Position numbers and translations under genes: made by a program. From Lachnospiraceae bacterium 10-1 (GTDB taxonomy: Bacteria; Bacillota; Clostridia; Lachnospirales; Lachnospiraceae): a stretch of 64,000 nt of DNA. Shown here in pieces: positions 25,048 through 34,388 of the stretch. The DNA lies in contig KE159810.1 of the NCBI GenBank assembly GCA_000403495.2, forward strand, positions 248,001-312,000, written 5' to 3'. The notes beneath the pieces are model-generated. The model was not told the DNA's origin. It saw only the letters and a list, made by a program, of their open reading frames with translations, and did no database searches. The stretch's first letter is position 1, and each line of letters opens with the position of its first letter.

Positions 25048-26013
25048 TTATAACAGCAAAATATAAACAACCGCCAAAGATATCACAATTTGAATAATTG
25101 CAAACCGGCTCACCGTCTGGGTATTGGACCACCCCATCACCTTCCGTACATGATCATGCAGCGGCGTCCTTACATTTTTCAATATATGAATCTTAAATCC
25201 ACGAATCAATGCTACCTTTATAAGTCCAAGACCACCATCTAAAATAATCACTGCCGCTGCCGGTAAAAACAAAACAGGGCTGCCGCTCTTTAATGCGGCA
25301 ATACTGATAAAAACTCCCATTGCGCGGCTTCCTGCATCTCCCATAAGAAGCCTGCTTGGAGTTGCATTATACCATAAATACCCTAAAATACAAATGATAA
25401 ATACTAAAATCAAATTGGTAAATTCATCCGGCTTACCCTTAATATGATCAATTACATAAAAGGTAGCCAGGGTGATAATCGTTAAGGTTCCTGAAAGTCC
25501 ATCCACTCCGTCATCACAATTGGTCACGTTAATGGAGCCCCACACCAGAATCACCGTCAAAAGGCCAAACAAAACAGGAGGGATATTAATATGAATTCCC
25601 AATGTGGCTATCTCAATGGTGCTGGAATTAAAATGCAGGTAATTTACTGCAAGAATTGTTGCAATAATCAAATCCAATATCCCTTTTTTATATTCTCCCC
25701 AAGGCTTTTCCGATGCATCATCCATATATCCGGTAAGCATTTCTGCCACAATTAAAATCAAATAAATCAAAATTTCCATATCAATAGGCATGAAAATAAG
25801 AGAGGCCGCCGTAAACATAAGAATAAAAATAATTCCCGCACCTCTCGGCTTTCCCGCTGAAAGTTTCCCGTCATATGCAAAATCCCTTCCACCGTCTTTG
25901 GGTAAAAATTTACTGCATTTTGCCATAAAAAAACAAGTCCCGGCAAAGGCCGCCAACTGTCCAAACGCCGCCAGCAATGCCTGATTTTCATTGTTTAATA
26001 ACATATTTATCAC
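25048..26013 (-). CDS. MraY-like phospho-N-acetylmuramoyl-pentapeptide transferase
   Basis: A 321-aa polytopic protein (about 10 TM) of the GT4 polyprenyl-phosphate sugar-1-P transferase family. Seen: NCDDGVDGLSG (the Asp-rich NxTDGxDGL motif) and LLMGDAGSRAMG (cytoplasmic loop), plus LHDHVRKVMGW near the end. MraY makes lipid I in peptidoglycan synthesis. The gene is not in a dcw cluster, so it may be a second MraY or a teichoic/capsular precursor enzyme. A GTG start at 26013 with GGAGG 8 nt upstream is favoured over an ATG at 26004. Confidence 0.82.
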   Translation of the reverse strand: MINMLLNNENQALLAAFGQLAAFAGTCFFMAKCSKFLPKDGGRDFAYDGKLSAGKPRGAGIIFILMFTAASLIFMPIDMEILIYLILIVAEMLTGYMDDASEKPWGEYKKGILDLIIATILAVNYLHFNSSTIEIATLGIHINIPPVLFGLLTVILVWGSINVTNCDDGVDGLSGTLTIITLATFYVIDHIKGKPDEFTNLILVFIICILGYLWYNATPSRLLMGDAGSRAMGVFISIAALKSGSPVLFLPAAAVIILDGGLGLIKVALIRGFKIHILKNVRTPLHDHVRKVMGWSNTQTVSRFAIIQIVISLAVVYILLL

Positions 26014-26046
26014 TGTGATTTCCTCCCGCTGTCTTTGCTCTATAAA

Positions 26047-26637
26047 TTATAATCCCAAAGCCTTTTTCGCCAGCTCGTCCGCCATATCATTGTACTTATC
26101 ATTGGAATGGCCTGCTACTTTGACAAAACTGATCTTCACCTGCCTGCTTGCCATTTCATAAAACTCTTTATAAGCTTTGGTGCCCTCCTTATTCGTTTTC
26201 CACAGCCCAAGACACCATTTTGCAATTCCCTCGTAATCATGATAAATCTCTATAGCCGGAATCTGATGATCAAGGGCATACTGCATGGCTGCCTGGGCAC
26301 CTTTGATCTCCCCTGCCACATTATGCATCGCCGCAAGAGATACATCATCAAATTTTTGGCTGTAGGTTTCCTCCCCCTCTTTTGAAAGAACCACCATGCC
26401 ATAGGAAAATTCCCTGGCGGTGCTGTTATAGCTTCCATCTACATATATTTTAACACAATCCTCTGTTTTGCAAACATCAGCCTGTCCGATTCCAAGAAAG
26501 GCTTCTGCCTCCTGCCTTGTCTTAAAACTTTTGTACACTGCGCCGGAATAGCCGTTTACATTGGCTTTACACTCCTCCCATGTAAGAAAAATCCCCCTGC
26601 TTAGCCCTTCTTTTACCGCATAATATTTTCCTGCCAT
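26047..26637 (-). CDS. rnhA: Ribonuclease HI with viroplasmin domain
   Basis: A 196-aa protein. The N-terminal ~50 residues form the Caulimovirus-viroplasmin RNA-binding domain (KYYAVKEGLSRGIF, SGAVYKSFKTRQEAEAFLG), followed by an RNase H domain: Asp in IYVDGSYN, Glu in AGEIKGAQAA, Asp in YHDYEGIAKW and a late ADELAKK. It removes RNA from RNA-DNA hybrids such as R-loops and primers. The ATG at 26637 has AAGGAAAT upstream. It ends 33 bp before the MraY-like gene. Confidence 0.93.
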   Translation of the reverse strand: MAGKYYAVKEGLSRGIFLTWEECKANVNGYSGAVYKSFKTRQEAEAFLGIGQADVCKTEDCVKIYVDGSYNSTAREFSYGMVVLSKEGEETYSQKFDDVSLAAMHNVAGEIKGAQAAMQYALDHQIPAIEIYHDYEGIAKWCLGLWKTNKEGTKAYKEFYEMASRQVKISFVKVAGHSNDKYNDMADELAKKALGL

Positions 26638-26745
26638 AAAAATTTCCTTCCATACCCTTTAAAGGATACACCTGCATTTTTTCTTCCGCCATTGACCATC
26701 ATATCACATCCAACCTGCCTTTCCTATACAAAATTACATTTTCAA

Positions 26746-26774
26746 TTGAAATAACCTTTTTTTCCTGTTAAAAT
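26746..26774 (+). promoter_or_regulatory. Promoter of the LytTR two-component operon
   Basis: TTGAAA (26746-26751) and TAAAAT (26769-26774), 17-bp spacer, with TGT directly before the -10 as an extended -10. It is 57 nt upstream of the response-regulator ATG. Confidence 0.65.
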
Positions 26775-26830
26775 AAGGCTTGTTTTGATAAAAGCAATTC
26801 CCCAGTAAAAAGCAGCAGGCAGGTAATAAA

Positions 26831-27538
26831 ATGCGTATAGCCATTTGTGATGATGATACAAATTTTGCAAATACATTAAAAATCCTTATTGCCAAAGGAA
26901 CTTATCCACCAAATGATATTCCAGACATTTTTGTATGCAGCGATGGAAGCTCTCTTTTTTCGGACATTCCTGATTATGATGCAGTCTTTCTCGATATTGA
27001 TATACCTGTTTTCAATGGTTTTCAAATTGCCGAACAGTTAAACCGTTTAGGGGAGACTCTGATTATTTTTGTAACCATGCATGATGAACTTGTATATTCC
27101 TCCATAAAATTTCAACCCTTCCGTTTTATCCGAAAATCCCGCCTGGAAAGTGAACTGCCTGAAGTGTTAAGCGCATTAAATAAAACAATTGCCAAACGAA
27201 AAGCCGGAAAGAAATTTAAGTTTCAGACAAAAACAGGCGACGTTTTCCTTGATATAAACAACATTCAATATATAGAAATATACGGGCATTGGCTGCATGT
27301 ACGTGTCAACAGCGGCGAAGACTTAGAATGCTATGGCAGCCTTTCCAATTTCGAAAAACAGCTTGCTCCTTTTGATTTCATCCGCACACATAAAAGCTAT
27401 CTCGTTAATTGTAAATATATTTACTCTATTGAAAAAGGCCAAATCGTTCTTGATGACAAAACAGAAATACTTTTAAGTCGTCACAGAGTAAACGAGGTCA
27501 AAAATAAATTTAAAAATTATATTCGGAGTGAACTATGA
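26831..27538 (+). CDS. LytTR-family response regulator (AgrA-like)
   Basis: A 235-aa response regulator: receiver domain with acidic pocket CDDD (7-9) and phospho-acceptor Asp55 (FLDIDIP), then a LytTR DNA-binding domain from about residue 135 (TGDVFLDINNIQYIEIYG, then HKSYLVN and LSRHRVNEVKNKF). LytTR proteins bind paired direct repeats about two helical turns apart. The stop overlaps the kinase start by 4 bp. Two direct repeats with a 20-bp period upstream of the gene at 28989 are likely targets. Confidence 0.93.
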   Translation: MRIAICDDDTNFANTLKILIAKGTYPPNDIPDIFVCSDGSSLFSDIPDYDAVFLDIDIPVFNGFQIAEQLNRLGETLIIFVTMHDELVYSSIKFQPFRFIRKSRLESELPEVLSALNKTIAKRKAGKKFKFQTKTGDVFLDINNIQYIEIYGHWLHVRVNSGEDLECYGSLSNFEKQLAPFDFIRTHKSYLVNCKYIYSIEKGQIVLDDKTEILLSRHRVNEVKNKFKNYIRSEL

Positions 27539-28824
27539 ATACTATTTGGGAAATTGCCGCATCTCTTTCGGAATCTTTTATTCTAGTAAGATTATGTAAT
27601 AGATTTCTTTCTTTTAAAAATCATAAATTGATACCTCTGAAATCCATAGTATTTTTCATATTTCTTGCCCTGGAAAATATTTTCTTTGGTCAACACGAAA
27701 AATGGGAAAACACCTCCGGTTTTCTTTTACTTCTGCTGATTTTAGGATATTCCATTTTATTTTTTCAAGGAAAAATCTATGAAAAATTTTTTGTTGCAAT
27801 TATTCCTGCTATTACAATCCTGCCCATTAATCTGATCATTCTTGCTGCCTTCCGGGCACTCTCCGGATGTTCCGTCTCCGACATTGTAAATCCCGGCGGA
27901 AAATTTCGTGTCCCGGTATTAATTTTCAGCAAATTATCATTCTTTTTCGTATGTGAAATTATTATAAATATCCGCAAACGCAGTCAATACTCTTTAAGCC
28001 GATTTCAATGGTTCATCCAGTTATCTTGTTTTTTCATAACATTTATGATCGCCTATTCCCTATTAAATATTTCACTGGGAAACGATAAAGTGCCTTTTCT
28101 TCTTTTTGTGAGCATCATGATTGCAATTATAAATATTCTTCTATATATTATGATGGAAAAAATACAGCACGACAGCACAATAAAGGAGGCCTACAAAGTC
28201 TCCCAAATAAATCTCACTGCACAGGAAAAATTTGTTGATGAGGCACGAGAACGTTATGTGGAAATGAAAACCCTGCGTCATGATATGCGTCACTACCTTA
28301 CCACAGCTTCGGAACTTATCTCCACCGGACAAATTCAGGAGGCAAAAACTTACCTTGAAAAAATCATTGAGGAAAAAGTGACACCAATAGTCGTGGGAAT
28401 CGATACCGGAAACATAGTAATAAATGCTGTAATCAACAACAAAATTTCCGCCTGTCAAAAGAAAAATATCGAAATCAAATGTATGATTGATTCCCAATTT
28501 AGAAACATTAACGAAATGGATATCAGCATCCTGCTTTCCAACCTGCTGGATAATGCCATAAATGGCTGTGCGGGAACTTTTGCTCCAAAGATTGAGTTGA
28601 CCATAGGTACCAGAAAATCTTATACTTATATCATTGTTAAAAACAGCATACCTGCATCCGTTTTATCAACTAACCCCAATCTCGAAACAAATAAAAAAAA
28701 TAAGTCTATTCATGGGTATGGAATCATCTCCATGCAGAAGATTATAGAAAAATATAATGGAAGCATTGAATTTCAGGAAGAAAACAATACTTTTATTATT
28801 GAAATATGGCTGGAAACTTACTAA
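27535..28824 (+). CDS. AgrC/GHKL-type sensor histidine kinase
   Basis: A 429-aa kinase with about six TM segments in the first ~210 residues (a peptide-sensor-like N-terminus without a large external domain), a helical linker, an H-box KTLRHDMRHYLTT, an N-box LLSNLLDNAINGC and a G-box HGYGIISMQKI. The kinase belongs to the HPK10-like group that senses peptides or cell-envelope signals. It is co-translated with the LytTR regulator (ATGA overlap). No agrD-like peptide gene or agrB is in the window. Confidence 0.9.
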   Translation: MNTIWEIAASLSESFILVRLCNRFLSFKNHKLIPLKSIVFFIFLALENIFFGQHEKWENTSGFLLLLLILGYSILFFQGKIYEKFFVAIIPAITILPINLIILAAFRALSGCSVSDIVNPGGKFRVPVLIFSKLSFFFVCEIIINIRKRSQYSLSRFQWFIQLSCFFITFMIAYSLLNISLGNDKVPFLLFVSIMIAIINILLYIMMEKIQHDSTIKEAYKVSQINLTAQEKFVDEARERYVEMKTLRHDMRHYLTTASELISTGQIQEAKTYLEKIIEEKVTPIVVGIDTGNIVINAVINNKISACQKKNIEIKCMIDSQFRNINEMDISILLSNLLDNAINGCAGTFAPKIELTIGTRKSYTYIIVKNSIPASVLSTNPNLETNKKNKSIHGYGIISMQKIIEKYNGSIEFQEENNTFIIEIWLETY

Positions 28825-28891
28825 CTTTATCTAACATTTGTTCCATTTGATTTCTGTCTGGCCTTGGGCCCCTATTTTTTTATGCCTGCCA

Positions 28892-28927
28892 TTTATGATG
28901 TGAATATGCCGTTTATGATGTAAATAT
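28892..28927 (+). promoter_or_regulatory. Direct repeats with 20-bp period, likely LytTR binding sites
   Basis: TTTATGATGTGAATAT (28892-28907) and TTTATGATGTAAATAT (28912-28927) differ at one position. Their starts are 20 bp apart (two helical turns), and the second ends at the -35 of the promoter of the solute-binding protein gene. This is the geometry of LytTR-family activator sites; the LytTR regulator gene lies directly upstream. Confidence 0.6.
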
Positions 28928-28954
28928 TGTATTTTATCATATCATTACTATAAT
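28927..28954 (+). promoter_or_regulatory. Promoter of the solute-binding lipoprotein gene
   Basis: TTGTAT (28927-28932) and TATAAT (28949-28954), 16-bp spacer, directly downstream of the direct repeats and 34 nt upstream of the ATG. Confidence 0.6.
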
Positions 28955-28988
28955 TTTGACAGGTTAAGTAAATGAGGAAAAATTAATT

Positions 28989-30239
28989 ATGCAGATTACC
29001 ATTAATAAAATGATCCTGGCCGCAGCAGTTTTTCTGGCGGCTTCATTCGCGTTTACAGGATGTTCCCGTCTGCAGCCTAACTCACTCCCTGTGGTAAAAC
29101 TGTCCATTTGGTGGAGTGATGAGAAAGACCGGGATCTTCTGGAACAGACAATTGACTCTTTCCAAAAAAGATACGCCGATGAAGCTGTATTTGAAATAAC
29201 AATCAGCAGAGAAAACGTAAGCACCTCAAAAGAAACCGTACTGACTAATCCCCAGTCTGCTGCTGACATTTACATGTTTGCAGATGATCAGTTTGAAGCC
29301 CTGAGACAGGCAGGCGCCCTTCTTGAAATAACAGAAAATACGGAACAAATTATTATCGACAACGGGGGGCCAAATAATGGAGCATGTCGTGCGGCAATGT
29401 ATGATAATAAATTATATGCTTATCCTTTAACTGCCGGAAATGGATATTTCCTGTATTACAATTCGGCATATTTTACAAGCGAAGATGTAACAAGCCTCGA
29501 CCGCATTTTAGATATTTCTGCACAAAATGGAAAGAAAACTGCCATTGACTATTCAAGCGGCTGGTATATCTACTCCTTTTTTAAAGGATCTGGACTGGAA
29601 ATAGGATTAAGCAGAGACGGACGTTCTAATTATTGTAACTGGAATGCAACCGATACCCCTTACAAAGGTATTGATGTGGCAAATGCAATGCTGGCTGTGG
29701 CCGCTCATGACGGTTTCATAAACTGTGATGACCAGGGATTTTTAGAAGGCATTGAAAATGGAAATATTATTGCAGGCATTAACGGCGCCTGGAATTCGGA
29801 AAGTATTAAAGAAATGTGGGGTGAAAACTTTGCCGCTGCAAAACTGCCTTGCTATACCCTTGCAGGAGACAGTGTACAAATGTGCAGCTTTTCCGGCTAT
29901 AAGCTGCTGGGTATCAATCCCCACTCGGAAAACAGCACCTGGGCAATGAAACTGGCGGAATGTCTTTCTGACGAAACTATGCAGATAAAGCGATTTGAAA
30001 CCACTGGAGAATGCCCCTCAAATGTAAATGCTGCGTCCAGTGAATCCGTTCAGTCTTCCCCTGCACTTGCTGCACTTTCGGAACAGTCAAAATATGCTTA
30101 CGTCCAACGCGTAACAGACGCATTTTGGCATCCTGCATATGTTTTTGGAATTACCATCGCAGGTGGAAACCCTGATGATCAGGATCTTCAGACACTATTA
30201 GACAATACGGTAAATGAAATTACAGCCCAGCCTGATTAA
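28989..30239 (+). CDS. Extracellular solute-binding lipoprotein (sugar ABC type)
   Basis: A 416-aa lipoprotein: signal peptide with lipobox FTGC (Cys25), then an SBP family 1 fold (VKLSIWWSDEKDRDLLEQ at the start, AADIYMFADDQF, AYPLTAGNGYFLYYN, GNIIAGINGAW). Such proteins bind sugars or oligosaccharides for ABC import. No permease or ATPase is encoded nearby; the next genes are a broken HD-GYP protein and a surface protein, so this SBP may act as a ligand sensor rather than a transporter part. It is preceded by LytTR-type repeats. Confidence 0.85.
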   Translation: MQITINKMILAAAVFLAASFAFTGCSRLQPNSLPVVKLSIWWSDEKDRDLLEQTIDSFQKRYADEAVFEITISRENVSTSKETVLTNPQSAADIYMFADDQFEALRQAGALLEITENTEQIIIDNGGPNNGACRAAMYDNKLYAYPLTAGNGYFLYYNSAYFTSEDVTSLDRILDISAQNGKKTAIDYSSGWYIYSFFKGSGLEIGLSRDGRSNYCNWNATDTPYKGIDVANAMLAVAAHDGFINCDDQGFLEGIENGNIIAGINGAWNSESIKEMWGENFAAAKLPCYTLAGDSVQMCSFSGYKLLGINPHSENSTWAMKLAECLSDETMQIKRFETTGECPSNVNAASSESVQSSPALAALSEQSKYAYVQRVTDAFWHPAYVFGITIAGGNPDDQDLQTLLDNTVNEITAQPD

Positions 30240-30266
30240 GGCAGGTATATATTCAGGAGGTTCTAC

Positions 30267-31366
30267 ATGAAACTGATCAAGCGAATTCCCTTTCAAATGT
30301 TTCTTCTTAACCTTTTTGCCAGTATCGTATGTATTCTGGGCATGTTTGTCATGCAATATAACTTAAATGAAATATCAGAAAACTATAAACAGAATATTAA
30401 AGAAAATCTTGAAGACAGGCTCAACATGTCCGACATATGCCGGCTAATGAGCCGGCATCATATTATTGTTTCATGGCACACTCTGGCAGATTCCCCAGAG
30501 GCAATGCTGGCCTATGAAGAGGAGGCTTCCCGTCTGAAAGAAAATATTTTGAATCTTCTGGATGAAATAAATGAAAACATTTCAGTAGATGAAAAGGAAC
30601 AATTATTTCACACCGTATATTCCAATGCAATTAGTTATTTCAGCAACGCTGAAAATGCTTTTGAAATGAGTCGTGAAGGCAGTGATGCCACTGCTAAATA
30701 TTACATGACTTCATTTCTCACAGATTTTATTGACAAAATTACAGACGACATTGAAACCCTTGACGGATATATTTCGCAAGAAATGGACACTACCGTTCAA
30801 AAAATGGAACACAGCATTGTAATTGCCGAAGCAAGTATGTGGAGCTTTTAACCCATGCCGCCCTAAAGGAAGGATACTGTCCTGATATCCTTACAAAGGA
30901 ATATGCGGAACTGCTTATAAAAGCCGCTCCCATGCATGACATAGGAAAAATTACCATTCCTGACTCCATCCTTCAAAAGCCAGAACGTCTTACCCAGGAA
31001 GAATTTGAAGCAATGAAAGCACATACTACAGCAGGAGGTCGTATAATTGTAGAGGCTATGGGAAATATTGAAGAAAAAGAATATATTGATATTGCCTCAC
31101 AGGTTGCAGAAGGACACCATGAAAAATGGGATGGAAGTGGATATCCTAAAGGACTTAAGGGTACCGATATTCCCATCGGGGCAAGAATCATGGCAGTTGC
31201 CGATGTATTTGACGCATTGATCTCAAAACGCAGATATAAAGAGCCTATGTCGATAGATCAGGCGCTGGACATCATTAAAGAATCCGGCGGAAGTCATTTT
31301 GATCCACAGCTTGCCATAATTTTCTGCAATATTAAAAATGAAATCACTCAGGCTTTTGATACATAA
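30267..31366 (+). pseudogene. HD-GYP phosphodiesterase gene broken by an internal deletion
   Basis: The first frame (30267-30851) encodes a TM helix and a ~150-residue helical external sensor domain, then stops. The second frame (from 30836) reads YVELLTHAALKEG and continues into MHDIGKITIPDSIL, AEGHHEKWDGSGYPKGL and MAVADVFDAL, the second half of an HD-GYP domain that would hydrolyse c-di-GMP. Missing between them are TM2, the linker and the first part of the HD domain with its first metal His. The frames meet at a TATG, consistent with a deletion between short repeats. No RBS precedes the second frame. The product is probably not functional as c-di-GMP phosphodiesterase. Confidence 0.75.
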
Positions 31367-31468
31367 TAAACCTGATGGCAAAAACTTTCAATTAGCAGTC
31401 GATTCTCTTAAACAAATATGATACAATATTTTTACTAAAAATATAAGACTTTTTAAGGAACTATACTT

Positions 31469-32392
31469 ATGAAAAAAAAGAATCAACTGCTTAATATTCT
31501 AACTGCATTTCTGGCCGCAATCGGACTATGTGCTGCCGCTTTAGTTGCATTTATCATTATCTATACCGGCATCAATGGCTCTTTTCCAAACAGATCAGGC
31601 TCTGATTTATCTCAGGAGTCTGATACTGTACAGGCAGAAAACTCCGGAAATGAAAATTTCGGTGCTTCTGTTCTGGCTATGGCCGCCGGATCTGAAAGTA
31701 CAGAGTCCGCACCATCTCCGACTATTTTACCCACCGTAACAATTGAATCAGGTTCTTATCAGGTTAACGGAATAGAATTCTGGTTTTCTGATTCCGTAAT
31801 TAACGATGAAACAGGAAAATGGAAAATTTCCACAATGTCTAATATGGCAGACATAACCGAATATGCTGCCGGTTATTATCAAAAATTATTCAGTTCGGAT
31901 GATGAGATTCATGCTATTGTAAATTATGCCGCAAACACTACCGGTTCTATCTCCATGCAGCAGGATGGGACGTTGAACGTATCTGTTTATGAGCATGTGG
32001 ATGGAGAAGAACATGACGCAAAGAGCCTATTTGGCGGCATGCTTCTGGCCGAATATAAGATAAATCCTGAAACTGGTGAAATACAGACAAATAATCAGGA
32101 AACACCCGCTGCTTCTGCTGAACAAGACACTCAAACTGCACAAGATACACAGACAACACAAAATACGCAGACTGTACAGGGAGAAAATACAAATAATTTT
32201 AACACTTACGACAATTCAGAACAGCAAAATACAGCCGACGCCTATGTTTTAAATACTGAAAGTAAGGTACTCCACCGCCCAACCTGCAGCGATGTCCCCA
32301 AAATAGCACCGCAAAACTATGATACCTCCAGTTCCATTTTAAGCGATTTGATCAGTCAGGGGTACACAGTATGTGGGAATTGTTTTAGTTAA
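31469..32392 (+). CDS. Cell-surface protein with C-terminal Cys motif domain
   Basis: A 307-aa protein with an N-terminal signal anchor (LNILTAFLAAIGLCAAALVAFII), a conserved middle domain (VNGIEFWFSDSVINDETGKW, then GYYQKLFS), a Gln/Thr-rich spacer with DTQT/NTQT repeats, and a C-terminal domain YVLNTESKVLHRPTC...GYTVCGNCFS. That last domain matches the small Cys-containing tail found on clostridial thermonuclease-like and DNA-entry proteins, with Cys in CGNC. Function unknown. RBS AAGGAA precedes the ATG, and a terminator follows. Confidence 0.6.
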   Translation: MKKKNQLLNILTAFLAAIGLCAAALVAFIIIYTGINGSFPNRSGSDLSQESDTVQAENSGNENFGASVLAMAAGSESTESAPSPTILPTVTIESGSYQVNGIEFWFSDSVINDETGKWKISTMSNMADITEYAAGYYQKLFSSDDEIHAIVNYAANTTGSISMQQDGTLNVSVYEHVDGEEHDAKSLFGGMLLAEYKINPETGEIQTNNQETPAASAEQDTQTAQDTQTTQNTQTVQGENTNNFNTYDNSEQQNTADAYVLNTESKVLHRPTCSDVPKIAPQNYDTSSSILSDLISQGYTVCGNCFS

Positions 32393-32435
32393 AAACACGA
32401 ATGCTGCACCTTAAAAATTATCCTTACGTTAAATC

Positions 32436-32489
32436 AAAAGCCGCAATCCCTTGATTTCACTAAAGAAACCCTTGCGATTGCGGCTTTTT
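32436..32489 (+). terminator. Bidirectional intrinsic terminator
   Basis: AAAAGCCGCAATC (32436-32448) pairs with GATTGCGGCTTTT (32476-32488), a 13-bp stem with T/A runs on both ends. It ends the surface-protein gene on the plus strand and the tRNA-Gly gene on the minus strand. Confidence 0.9.
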
Positions 32490-32495
32490 CCTTTA

Positions 32496-32566
<71 letters not shown>

Positions 32567-32575
32567 ACTTCCTAC

Positions 32576-32604
32576 AGTATACCACACTTGAAAAAAGTGT
32601 TCAA
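32576..32604 (-). promoter_or_regulatory. tRNA-Gly promoter
   Basis: TTGAAC (32599-32604) and TATACT (32576-32581) on the minus strand with 17-bp spacing, 10 nt upstream of the tRNA. An ACACTT/AAGTGT hairpin (32585-32601) overlaps it and the end of the ABC-class ATPase gene. Confidence 0.65.
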
Positions 32605-34301
32605 GCAAAATAAAGTCTTCGATACCTGTTTATGCAGGCCAAAATTTCCTGTTTTCTTGGCCTTGCTAAAGAAGCGGACACATCCCCTCTCTCAAACAAA
32701 CTTTCAAGGCCATTTTTATCTATCTGATTTTCCAGCATTTCACTGATCTGTATGAAATCCTTTTTTCCATCCAAAAGCTTAAGCTGCACATGCTTTAAGA
32801 TCCATGCCAGGGCCAGCGTCTGTTCCTGATCCTTTAGCTGTTCTAAATACCTAAGTTCCACGCTTTCTCTTGCCAGCAAAAGCTCACTGGTTCCCATAGT
32901 CTTAATCTTAATTCTGTCATCCTTTCGAAGGGACATGTCAGGCCTGGCACATCTGTGTTCCGAAAAAGCAGGAAATGTCTCTTCCCCACTATCAACCGGC
33001 GGATATAAAGCTGCTGCTGCCTTTGCCTTGTCCGTAATGTCAATAGGCACATACTCTTTCATCTGTATCACGGTATCAGCCACATGGAAATAGGCACCCG
33101 AACTTCCCGCCACAATAATGGAAGAAATCCCCTTGTCCCGATAAAGGCTTTTTACCCTGCTGATAAAAGGGGTAATGGGCTCTTCTCTGCCTGATATCAC
33201 CTGCTGCATCAACTGATCTCTGATCATAAAGTTAGTTGCAGAAGTATCTTCATCAATCAAAAACAAACTGCTGCCCGCTTCAATTCCTTCCATCAGATTT
33301 GCCGCCTGAGAAGTGCTTCCGCTGGCATCCTCGGTGGAAAAATGGGTAGTATCCTTTTTGTTAGGCAGATCTTTAATAAACGGTGAAATATCTACATTAG
33401 AAATACTGCGTCCGTCCTCTGCCCGCAGCTTAATGGCGGATGCATCTGTAATCACCAGCTCCCTGCCATCTCCCATCACATGATTGTACACACCGTTTTG
33501 AAGTGCCTGCAATATGGTAGACTTTCCGTGGTAACCGCCCCCTACAAAGAGAGTGATTCCTCTGGGAATTCCCATTCCAGTCACTTCTCCTTTATTTGGA
33601 AGCTGAAGTGATACTTTAAGGGACGCAGGGCTTTGAAAGGGTACCGCTCCCCTCATAGGCTTTTCAGAAATACCGCTTTCCCGTGGAAGAACTGCTCCCT
33701 CCGCAATAAATGCACATAAAGATAATTCCTTTAGTTTTTCACGGATAAACTGCTGATCCTGGCACAAACAAATTGCCTGTTTTAATTTCTCCTGATTAAT
33801 ATTTCCGTAGTATAAGCTCTTTTTTACACAGGAAGGCAGAATGTCAAACAGCATTTTTTCCAGTTCTCTGGCATTAATGGTTCTGCCATTTGCAGGAAAA
33901 CCGGCTTCAAATCTAAGAGTAATGTCTCCCTTCTTTATCTTAAGCGCCGTTCTTTCCAAAACCTGCTGCCCACACTTAGATACCGCAAGCAGTCCGCTTT
34001 TCCCTGAGCCTTTAGCCTGAAAGCTTCCTCCGCTTACCTGGGCTGCAAAAAGTCTGGTCAAATGATCCTGCAAGGTAATTCTTTTCGCATGGGTATCATA
34101 AAAAGATGCGGGAAAATCTGCTTTTGCCGCCTTAACCAGCACAGATAATCTGGATGGTGCCGCAAAAGGATCGCCCTGTACATGGTCAATAGAAAGCACA
34201 TACTCTTTAAAATCATATTGTCCTTTCAGCTCTTTATAAGCAGGGTACCCCCGATGATCGATTGATTTTAATTTATTTCTTAATTCTGAACCTGACTGCA
34301 T
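32601..34301 (-). CDS. ABC-class ATPase (DUF2791-type P-loop protein)
   Basis: A 566-aa cytosolic P-loop protein of the 'predicted ATPase of the ABC class'. The N-terminal ~250 residues form the family-specific domain (YPAYKELKGQYDF, HVQGDPFAAPSRLSV); the P-loop is FVGGGYHGKSTILQ with Walker B SSLFLIDEDTSATNFM, and the H-loop region follows (IIVAGSSGAYFHVADTVI). Function in the cell is not known. The ATG at 34301 has GGGAG 6 nt upstream; an upstream in-frame start would add 24 atypical residues. It lies 87 bp downstream of argS. Confidence 0.88.
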   Translation of the reverse strand: MQSGSELRNKLKSIDHRGYPAYKELKGQYDFKEYVLSIDHVQGDPFAAPSRLSVLVKAAKADFPASFYDTHAKRITLQDHLTRLFAAQVSGGSFQAKGSGKSGLLAVSKCGQQVLERTALKIKKGDITLRFEAGFPANGRTINARELEKMLFDILPSCVKKSLYYGNINQEKLKQAICLCQDQQFIREKLKELSLCAFIAEGAVLPRESGISEKPMRGAVPFQSPASLKVSLQLPNKGEVTGMGIPRGITLFVGGGYHGKSTILQALQNGVYNHVMGDGRELVITDASAIKLRAEDGRSISNVDISPFIKDLPNKKDTTHFSTEDASGSTSQAANLMEGIEAGSSLFLIDEDTSATNFMIRDQLMQQVISGREEPITPFISRVKSLYRDKGISSIIVAGSSGAYFHVADTVIQMKEYVPIDITDKAKAAAALYPPVDSGEETFPAFSEHRCARPDMSLRKDDRIKIKTMGTSELLLARESVELRYLEQLKDQEQTLALAWILKHVQLKLLDGKKDFIQISEMLENQIDKNGLESLFERGDVSASLARPRKQEILACINRYRRLYFA

Positions 34302-34388
34302 GTTAATCTCCCATTTCGAAGCAGTTACGCAATAAAGCGGGCAGCTCTCAAATCCGCATCTGCCATCAGACAATTTGCGGCACTCCCT

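Noticed and set aside
32601-34301. ABC transporter permease partner for the ABC-class ATPase
   Set aside because: No membrane protein is encoded next to it; the neighbours are argS and tRNA-Gly, and the family is soluble.
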